Assembly: GCA_024336345.1 (NCBI GenBank)
Contig: JANFOG010000005.1
Coordinates: forward strand, 62,001-126,000
Reading direction: 5' to 3'
Source: Mariannaea sp. PMI_226
Taxonomy: Eukaryota > Ascomycota > Sordariomycetes > Hypocreales > Nectriaceae
DNA: 64,000 nt
Shown: one piece after another, positions 54,892-64,000 of the stretch
How the letters are laid out: each line of letters opens with the position of its first letter
How positions within the stretch are numbered: the stretch's first letter is position 1
Notes under the pieces: generated by a model
Databases searched by the model: none
The model's input: the letters and a program-made list of their open reading frames with translations, nothing else
What the model was told of the DNA's origin: nothing
Made by a program: the position numbers and the translations under genes

Positions 54892-57800
54892 TCAAGGCGC
54901 ACCGCCAGTTTTACTGCTAGACCAGACGTCGATGTCCAGGTCTACTATTCCTACCAAGCCGCTCACTGCTTGCACTATCCCTTCAATATCGTCATATACC
55001 AGCACGCTGCATACTTGCATGGCGATGAAGTCAGTGTAGTTTCGCGAGTCCCAGTGCGAATCCAAAACGTCAGTGCCCTCCTTTTGAATAATGCCAGCTT
55101 GTTTGCTCTTCGTTTTTGATTCTTGCTCCGTGAGTCTGTCTGAAATACGAACTGGGCCTCCTTCTCGGGGTGAATCAGTGGTTGCCGGTCCTAGCATCTC
55201 GTGGTGATTTGGGAAACTCCGATGGGCAAGCAACGAGCTATCAATTTGATCTCTTTCTCCAGTTGAGCTGTCTTCTGTCGGCTGCATGGTTATTCCTAAC
55301 CTCTCTAATTGTGAAGTAAGCGGCGGAAACGGTGGCAAGCTCCGGCCTGATAGTAATGAGTTGGATGATAAAGTTAATGTTGACATGACGGCTTGGTATG
55401 CGGGTTCCCATCCTGGGAGTATGGCTAACAGGGTCTGACGCCAGCGATCATCTTGGGCCTCTACGCTTGCGAGTGGTGTCCTGGCTTCTTTGTCTCCTAA
55501 TTGCTTGTCCTCCAAGTACTTCTCCTGGTGCATTCGGCATAAATGCGTGAGAGAGTAGCCAATGAGTGTCAAGTAACCCATGACACGTTCGCTATGCATA
55601 ATTATCTCCTGATATGCCTCAACGGGAAATTGGCCACCTATGGTAGGTTCCCATTGCTGCCACATAATATGGGATTTGATTGAAGACATGAAACGCACAA
55701 ATCTTATAAAAATTGTACGTCGAGCCTTTGCGAGGTTGGAAACCGGGCATGTCTCTGACTTGATCTGACCAGCTGTCGCTTCTACCTGAGATTTCATAGT
55801 GGAAGTTAAGACAGAGCAGTAAGAAGCAAGCAGATACAGCGCTGTGGACAACTCTTGTCGAAGCCAAGTGCGATCGGTCATAGGGGAAGGGAAAATTGTC
55901 CAGAAGAATGCGATCAGACTACCCGCCGTGACTACGGCGAGCCGATATGGAGCCAAGAGATAGATTCTATGCCCCTATTTTAGCTTTTGAATATAGTAAA
56001 AAAAGAAAGGAAGACAGGAAGATAAAAAGAAAAAGGACATTCAAAGCTTACGGATAATAAGGCTGACCTGAAGCGGTAGCTACAGATTTCCCAAGCTGCC
56101 TTACCTGTAGTTCATAACCAATGATGATAATTTGCGTGATAATGGTAATCATGACAGCCGTACTAATCTTGGGATATCTGAAACCGTAATGTTCAATGAA
56201 GATAAAAAGCCACAAGAAAACGATAACACCCGGGGTCTTTTGGTCGACGATGTACCAGATAATCAGTGAAAAGACCATAGCGGCACAGGTGCCTCCTACT
56301 CGACAGCAAAAGCCAAAGACAGACTGACCAGAGGCTATAGAGTGTGATTATAGGTTGATATGAAACCATAAGAAGTGACTTACTAATTGTCATTCCGAGA
56401 GCGATAGTAATCATCGCCCAGTCTAGTCTCTGATGATGGAAGAATTCTTGAGTTTGCTCCAGGAACGCCATGATACCGACTGTTAGCGTAGCACAGGCCA
56501 CTCGGAAGCCGAATGTTGACTCCTTCGAACCCAAGACTGATGAGATTTTACGGAGTCCATTTCCAAATTGTTGCCAGGCATTTGCGGCAGGAAGATGTTC
56601 TAGGTCTCTTTTCTGGCCTTCGGCATCTCGATAGGTACCGTTCGTGATTTCCAAGATATCAAAGTCCTCTCTCGCGCTCCACTTTTGTTCCTTGAAGATG
56701 CTCCTCAACCACTTCCAGATCAAGTATTCACAAGGGAAGATGAAGTGTTTATGGCGCATTGTGCCGTCTTCGATTTTCTCCTCCCCAAAGGCGACAAGTT
56801 CCTGAATGGCTTCTCCAACAGCGCGCATTAGATGCTGCAAATATATCGCGATATAAAGCCGGGTGCGGTTCCTGAGAATCGGGGTGCTGGAGCTTGAGTG
56901 TTGCAATTGAGTAGATTTCAACTCGCCTCCGATTGGCGCCGGTTCACTAACCAATGTCCTCAGAATTTCGCCTTGCTGCGAATAGAATTGCCAAAGCTTT
57001 TTATCCAAAAGGTTCGCGAATCCTTCGTCGCCAGTTTTGATTTGGTCACCATTGGCCTCAACATCGTTTGACCCATTGCTGGTTGACCTCTCGCAGGCCT
57101 TTGGTTTTGTGGTAATTTGCAACCTGATTCCAGCATGTTCAAGCCCTTGCTCGCTTGCTTCAGAGAGAGTCTGGAATTGCACTTTCATTTCCTTCATGAG
57201 GTCGGTCCACATCTGATTCTCTAAGTCAGATTCTTCTAGATTCTGAAATTGGATGTCGTTGTCCATAATCCACCTCCCACGTTCAGTGACTCGCTGTAAG
57301 ATGTCCATGATAGTATCCATTGCCAGTCTATCATGCGTCAGCACCTTTACATGTCTTGAAAGATCGGGTAGAAAGCTCACATTGGAATTGTGACGTTTTC
57401 AGCTAGCGTGAACATCTCACTGAGATCTTTGGCATCTAGGCTTCCCCAAGCCATGTCTCTTTTAGCATAGCTTATATCGTTGTCTATCTTCCTAACCAAG
57501 GCTTTTATTTCATCAGCTGTATCTCTTAGGCACTTGGTTGCTGTCGCGTGTTTCGACATATCTTCGCGTTTCGCCTTATCTCCTTTAGGTTGGACTACGT
57601 GTTTGTTTTGTGGTCCAAAGTCCCTGCGACTCACCATCTGAGAGGCGATCACCTGCTCGGTTGTTAATTCGGCAAGAATTTTTTTTTGTAGGGCCACCAT
57701 TTTTCTGAGTAGACCAATGAGGCTCTTAAACTCTGCGAATACTACCATGCGACTGCTAATAGGAAATATGAAGAGTGAGACACCGGCCGCCAGTCCCATG

Positions 57801-58511
57801 CCAAAGAGCATTGCTACAAGTTGCTCTCGGACAAATTTCTCCGCCGCCATAGTCGTATCTACTCTGGGCCCAAAAGTCGTACTATTGTTGATAAAGATAC
57901 AGTAGATGACCACAGGTATATTGAGACTGGGCACCTTTGCTCGCAGGAGGTTTACAAACCAGATATTTGCGAAGAGCCAAATTGCGCAGACAGCCGACTG
58001 GGATGAATTATACGGTGGCGAAACCATTGATGTACTCTGAGATGGGGGAGCAGAGGTATGAATACGGGCCTGCACTGAGGACCAGATTGCGAGGAGGGAC
58101 ATGGCTGCTCCCAGGCAGATGAACAGAAGGTTAAGAATGAGGCTCTGTATGAACTTGCTGCGGGGCAAGATCGGGACGGCCAGGACCGAGATTATTGGAA
58201 TAAGGTAACCTTGTGTCGTAAAGAAGCTAGATATCGCTGTCGATTGGTACATCGATATACCAATTATAGGAGCGATGGAGCCTCTGCAAAACACGAGAAG
58301 TTAGGTTGGAAGAGAAGAGACACAGAAGAAATGGTAGATCGAATTCTTACTTGAACATGAGGGCTAAGGTAGGAGCATTTAGCCCGCTCTTGTCGATAAA
58401 GCGTTCAAGTATGGAGCGCTTATATTTCCCATGCTCCGAGTCCTGGCCGGAAGCATATTGCTCCGGAAGCTGGCTTGCTGTTACATTTTGGTGCCTTACT
58501 GGGTCTGCCAT
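54892..58511 (-). CDS. ArAE-type exporter (fusaric-acid-resistance-like, DUF2421 family)
   Basis: A large membrane protein of the aromatic-acid-exporter group, thought to expel toxic organic acids or metabolites. Five exons: 58511-58351, 58283-57381, 57327-56384, 56334-56052 and 55966-54892 (introns 67, 53, 49, 85 nt). Summed length 3366 nt is divisible by three: 1121 residues. Restored family stretches: NAPTLALMFKGSIAPIIGI across the first junction, NVTIPILAMDTIMDIL across the second, ITSGQSVFGF across the third and GQPYYPIYLLAPYRLAVV across the fourth. Two clusters of hydrophobic helices (first and last thirds) flank a long cytoplasmic region, as usual. It lies 2.8 kb from the cluster, so export of its product is possible but unproven. 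Confidence 0.9.
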
Positions 58512-60024
58512 GCTAGCAACATCTTCATGTGTTCTGTAAATGATTACCGTACGAGCTGCCAGCACTCACACAAATCAATAAACAGGAGAGAAATGCTGGT
58601 AACAAGGGATGGGTGGCTTTATAACGTTGATGTAGCACAACAGACCCCTCGGAGGGGACACGAGATCATTGCCAATGGAAATTTAGCTTTAGGCGATGTT
58701 GCTATTCCACAAGTGTGAGTGAGCCTTGACAGAATAATAGCATCACAACGATGTCAATCATCCGTTTTGGGAAGGGAAGGGAAAGGGGTGGCTAGTTTTC
58801 CAATGCCCACATCGCTAGAGGATGATGATTTATACCGCATCTTCCCATACATTTCAAACAAATATTGGTCTTCATAGCCAAACTTGTCTCATGGCCTAAT
58901 ATTTTCTCATCCATTCCGTATAATAGACAAAGCCCCACGAGGCATCTCCACTACCTTGAGAACAACACCTAGCGACTCACTCATGGAAATTCTAGCCCAG
59001 GGCCCTGGAGTGACAGGCAGAACAAGATGGAGAATTGCGTCTATTGGCGGGGAAGGTGAGGTATCCTGCGTAAGGGTGCTCAAGACTAGTCTTTTGTAAT
59101 TGATGAACGTGGCGGACCTATAAGTAAGAGGTAGGTCACCATAGGTCGTGCCAATGACGCTGACTTTTGTGGGGTCGAAAGCATGAGGAAACACACGTGA
59201 CGGTGACAGCCTCGCCTGACAGCCCGCGACGATGTTTCCGCGGCGAAATTGGGGTTAGCCAGCCCAAATTATTCACTGAGCTTGGTCTTCCCAACACCAC
59301 CCCAAATAATCGGGCTACGGTGCTTGACGGGCTGAGGCAGGGACGTTCTCAGCCGAACACTACATAAGTTGTATTGATTATCTATTGATTATCTGTTACA
59401 TCGTATCTCAATCCAGTGCTGATGAAGGGGTTCTTGAAGTGCGCGTGAATGCTCCATTCTCTTGCTCTCGTTCCTGACCTCTTATGTCCTCGTTCCTTGG
59501 GTCGAGTACACATTATGGGCGTAATTGTTATCATTGAACTGGGTTTTGGCCAAGATGATCTCGACCAGTCTAATGACTGAGGAGGGGATCATACAAGCTT
59601 CCAGGGGCGGCGAATAGTAGTGATAACACGATCAAATCCTCCCAGTGACAAAATGTGGTGGTGTGAATGGTGTGGCTTCCCCCGCTATCACGCGTCAAGC
59701 TTATCGGATGGTGCTGCTGCCAGACTCCCTGCGCCACCCAGCCGTCAACTAAGTTGAAACTGGCTGTTTTCGTGTCGTCGCCAATGCTGCACATCATCCT
59801 ATGCCACGTCCTGTGCTGAAGCTTAGCGCCTAGTGGCGCCCTTGAACTCTAAATACTGCCTGGAATCGCGATATTTAATCGAAAGCAGATTGTCATTTTT
59901 TAAAACTCAAATGATCCCTCCCATTCTCTTCACGTAAATACCCCCGACTTCAAGCTCAAGCGTTGAATATTTGTCTTCTCGGCTCCGGTAAGATCACTAG
60001 GTGGAATGGGATTGGATTTCCAAT
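58512..60024. other. Intergenic between exporter and potassium channel (divergent starts)
   Basis: 1.5 kb holding both promoters. Short frames such as 58884-59099 plus and 58907-59194 minus overlap each other and match nothing recognised. Confidence 0.45.
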
Positions 60025-62305
60025 ATGGGTCATGCAGATTTGGGGACACAGCTCGGTCAAGAAGTCCCGGTGACTGAGGCATCCTCATCTCGTGAGAAAT
60101 TATGGCCAAATGAATATGCACACCTGGAACCTAGGTAAGCTACCGTTCACGCGTCTCGAATATCAAATGATTTTTGATGTGCTGCTAATCCAATACCCCC
60201 GCCATGTATGATAGCCGTTGGTGGTTCCTCTCAGCAGCGTTCCCCATGATCGCAGGGACTCTTGGCCCTGTAGCGTCAGCTTTTAGCATCTGCACGTTGG
60301 CTGAACCATGGCGACAGCACCTTGTGCCTGGGGGGGATGCCCAGAAGGCCCCTTTCATTGCCAATCCTTTGTGGTATGTCCATGCTGGGATTCCTGTAAT
60401 CGATTCTTTCTCTATCCCCGATCTGACAGAGTGAGGTGCTAGGCTGACAATCCTTAATGCCGTTCAGCTTGTTATTGCTGTAGTCTCAAACGTAGTTCTT
60501 CTCCTCAATATGGGGAGAAGGCTTCGCTACAACATAGCACAACCCATTACGATAGGCGGATGGTGCTGCTGCCCAAAGACTCTGTGTAACTGGGGCATTG
60601 CTTCTAACACACGGTTAATAGGTACATATCAGCTATATGCCGCATCTCCCTCAGCGCCACTGCCGCCGGACCACTCCTTGAAGACCTCAGTTTCCCACAA
60701 AACGAGCTCCTCTGGTCCCAATCATTTTACTACAGTATTTGGGCAGCTATCCTCTACGCTCTCGATGCTTCATTTTTAGCAGTGACCTTCTGGGGCGCCT
60801 CATCTGGCCATTACGAGAAGAACATGATCCTATCTTCAACCCATCGTACCCTCATGCTGCAGACCATTTTGTTCCACTCATACCTTCTTATTGGTGCTCG
60901 TATTTTCTCTCAATTGGAAAATTGGAATTTTCTTGATGCCATATACTGGGCAGACGTTACTTTCTTTACTATTGGCTTTGGGGACTATGCCCCCGAAACG
61001 ACGCTTGGAAGAGCCCTCTTAATCCCGTATGCCATCTTTGGTATCATTAGTCTTGGTTTGGTAATCACGTCAATTGGAAGCTTAATAAGTGAGCGGGCTG
61101 GGCGCCGATTCCAAGCCAGGATTGAGGAGAAGACGCGACGCAGGACGATTCGGACCATGACACGACGGGGTGACGATGATGTCCTAAGACCCATCCATGC
61201 AAGCTATTCAACTCCGCAGATACAACCAGGCAAACTTCCAACAACAGAGTTTGAACGTCGCAGGGCCGAGTTTTCCCTAATGCGTAAGATACAAGACCGC
61301 GCTTCTTCCCGTAGAAGATGGGTGGCCATGGTTATCTCAGCCATCTGCTGGCTCATTCTTTGGGTCGGAGGTGCGGCCGTCTTCGAAAGATCGGAAAAAG
61401 GCTACCAGAATTGGTCCTTTTTTGAAGCATTTTATTTCTGCTTCGAAGCTTGGACTACTATTGGATACGGTGATCTCACTCCAGTATCCAACGCGGGAAA
61501 GTCTTTTTTCGTCTTTTGGTCAATCTTAGCATTGCCAACTATGACAGCCCTTATCTCACATGCCAGTGTGACTGTGGTACAGTTAATTAAGAATGCTACG
61601 ATTCTTCTGGGAAATATAACAATTTTGCCGGGCGATGAAGGTTTTTCCCATAACTTGAAGCACATCGTTAGCAAACTTACATTCGGCAAGGCCTTCCGAA
61701 GCTATCTGGAGTCTGCAATTCCTGGACCCTCAAAGAACATTAATCAACACATAGCTGGAATCGAGACTGAGTCTTGCGGGCAAGCTCTACAGGATAACGA
61801 CGGAGGCTGCCCTAGCACGCATATTGATGTTCAAAATGTTTCACGGAGTTGTCGACAACATTGCATTTACCATCCATCCCGGCTGTCACTTCCTCGCCTC
61901 CGGAGTCCTGGCAAAGTGTTTCCCACGACCACCGAGTTCCAATTCATATTAATCTCAGAGATCCAGCTCATTGCCACAAACCTCAAAAAGTCGCAATCAC
62001 ATCGATATACCTTTGAACAGTGGGCCTGGTATCTTAGTCTCATTGGTGAAGACGAACACAACGCACGGACGCATTGCCAGGCAGAACCCAGGGACACCAG
62101 CCAGCACCGCAATGATCAAGACGTAGGTGGTGACCTGATGTGGTCATGGGTCGGGCATCACAGTCCTCTGATGGGTGTGCAAGAAGAGGGCGAATGGATT
62201 CTAGAGAGGCTGATATATACACTCCGAGAATCGTTATCGTCCCAAAGGACAGACCACCCGGCCAATGATGCAAGGAAGGCATATGAGGAAACGCCAGTGG
62301 TGTAG
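60025..62305 (+). CDS. TOK-type two-pore outward-rectifier potassium channel
   Basis: Plasma-membrane K+ channel of the fungal TOK1 class, eight helices and two pore loops. Exons 60025-60134, 60215-60373, 60443-60562 and 60622-62305 (introns 80, 69, 59 nt; all junctions phase 2) give 690 residues. Both selectivity filters are intact: FFTIGFGDYAPE and TTIGYGDLTPV. Joined exons restore NPLWLTILNAVQLV and QPITIGGWYISAICRI. The third intron has a weaker donor (GTGCTG) but a clear TTCTAAC branch site. Between the pores lies a basic linker (EEKTRRRTIRTMTRR). The C-terminal tail of about 220 residues is hydrophilic. Role: membrane potential and K+ balance. Confidence 0.93.
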
Positions 62306-64000
62306 ACTTTTGATGGAGGCGGCGCGAATAGACTAGAATTCATGCAATGGCTGTATTTTGAATGCTTGGCCATTTACACCTGTATTAACTGAAGTTATTT
62401 GTACCATACTCACAGACACTTCAAAGGATGTGTTATAATTTTGTGAAGAGAGGCAGAACAAGGCGTTTGGAAATAGAAGCAGTTAACGTGTGTATCACAA
62501 CTCTTCAGAACCCCTAAACGGCCTTCACATGCGGTCCGGCCATCAGCCAGGGGTCTATCTCTTGTTGCGTAACGATTATCTCCATAGCTATGATAGTTTT
62601 ATCCCTATTTTTAATGTCTAAGGGGGAATAAAATCATCTTGTGAAAGGCTGGGCCTTTGGTTGGGTAGAACGAAAAGGGAAATTGAATTGGTCTATCGAA
62701 GCGGAAAAAGAAGAAAATGACTATGACAAACAGAGGCCAATATATCCCTTTGACTATCTAACATGCATCTTCTCTAAAGTTCTTCCATCAAGGTGCATGC
62801 CAGGCAGCCTGCCGGTGTTATGCTAGGGAACCTTCGGTGGCAAGGTTTTGTTCTGCTGGTGTGACGCCATTCACGATAACAGCAGGCACAGGCTCCCGGC
62901 ACAACCCGGATCCATGCGGCCACAGCCCATAATACATTTACTATCGGAACTGATAGCGGCAAACATAAGAACCTCTTGGAGAGGCCGATAATGTAAAAAG
63001 AGACTGAAACAACCTATACTTGGTTGTTTGGTAATTCATCGGACAATATAGATGGAACAGGAAGGGAAATCGATGTCAACATATGTGCGAGTTATTCACA
63101 CCGCTTTACCTATCCTTCGCTATTAGGGTCACGAAATTGACCGATTTTTTTTTCTTAATTTCAATCATGGTGGAGTCCTTGCAAACGGACCATCAGGCTG
63201 AACGCACAGTTATGTAGACCTCCAGCGTGGTTCCCTCCCCCCAGCCTGGCCTGGCCCATGTGTCCCCTGTTGTGCTTGTCTGACCAATGTGGCCAGGCGT
63301 GGCAAAGTTACCCATGTCGTTCAGTAAGCTTAATATTATCCTTGATAGGAAGGTTACTTTTTAGCGCGTCCGTATTGTGTGGGATTGACACTCGAGCAGA
63401 TTCATAACCATGCAATCTTCGCCCTTCGAGCGCAGGTCCTTTCCCTGTTGGTAGCGCGAGTGCAACCTTCTGACTGGCGCACTGGAGCACCACATTCGTA
63501 TGTTGGATGTTATAGCTTTTCTCCTCTTTTACACTGCGCTGGCATCGGATGACTACTCAACTACTGCCTCACATGATGAGGGGGGAGTCGAGAAGTGCGA
63601 AGTAAACGCAAATATGACCCGTATCTGAGTTTCTATGGAGATACAAACTAAATAGCAAACTTTAACTTATTTCTCGTTTTGATGCTGACATATCTACTAG
63701 TGTACAAAGTTATATCTTCCAACAATAACAGAAGTCGAGGTCAGCCCTTCCGAATCACTCTTCTCCCCGCTTATGTCCGCTGTTGCGGGGAAGATGAGAT
63801 TGAGACATTTGTAGGAATGGATCCTGTGTTGCGTTTCTTTTTCCGGTCCTCCGCAGTCACCCTTGACATCTCCTCATTTGCGAGGGTTCCCCGACACACA
63901 CCGACACCCCAGTTTCCCCATCTCCTTCCCCCATACCCCACCTCGTCTATCCTGTTTCCCAGGTTTTGTCAACTTGCAGGTTTGAGCCAGGGTTTATTCC
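62306..64000. other. Right-end intergenic region
   Basis: No gene supported. The last 200 bp are rich in C and CT (63890-63960), as is common in fungal promoter and 5' leader regions, so a gene may begin beyond the edge. Confidence 0.4.

Overview
This window is nuclear DNA from a filamentous ascomycete (Pezizomycotina, perhaps a sordariomycete; I cannot name the species). The evidence is short introns of 49-104 nt with GTRAGT-type donors and CTAAC/CTGAC-like branch sites, CCAAT/TATA-type promoters, a TTAGGG telomere-like motif, and typical fungal families: DMATS prenyltransferase, ArAE-type exporter, TOK potassium channel, D-amino-acid oxidase, class III chitinase and unspecific peroxygenase-like enzyme. 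I built the spliced models by hand, checking reading phase across every junction.

Layout. (1) 0-2 kb: the 3' half of an ABC-B transporter, cut by the window edge. (2) 2-29 kb: a gene-poor, AT-rich accessory region. It holds a cystine-knot-like secreted peptide (6.4 kb), mannitol 2-dehydrogenase (7.8-9.3 kb), a decayed esterase-plus-ankyrin (NLR-like) locus (13.4-16 kb), a four-exon heme-thiolate peroxidase whose start codon appears lost (16.4-17.3 kb), a short-chain dehydrogenase pseudogene (19.3-20.2 kb), two paralogous small secreted cysteine-containing proteins (22.1 and 24.9 kb) and a bZIP/DUF3425 pseudogene (26.6-27.5 kb). A 398-bp direct duplication (15.36 and 20.38 kb) and a diverged dispersed repeat family are scattered through it. 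(3) 29.4-36 kb: a secreted GH18 chitinase, then a head-to-head pair of peroxisomal D-amino-acid oxidase and amino-acid permease, a plausible D-amino-acid uptake and oxidation module.

(4) 36.6-52.1 kb: a probable secondary-metabolite cluster without polyketide or peptide synthase. It contains a class I terpene synthase, a DMATS-type prenyltransferase, a membrane-anchored GT1 glycosyltransferase, a BAHD-like acyltransferase, a UbiA-family enzyme, a P450 and an epoxide hydrolase. Two gene pairs are divergent (glycosyltransferase/acyltransferase and UbiA/P450), suggesting shared promoters. The set fits a terpenoid that is cyclised, oxidised, possibly prenylated, acylated and glycosylated. (5) 54.9-62.3 kb: a five-exon ArAE-type exporter, possibly serving the cluster, and a TOK-type outward-rectifier potassium channel. 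The last 1.7 kb has no gene I can support.
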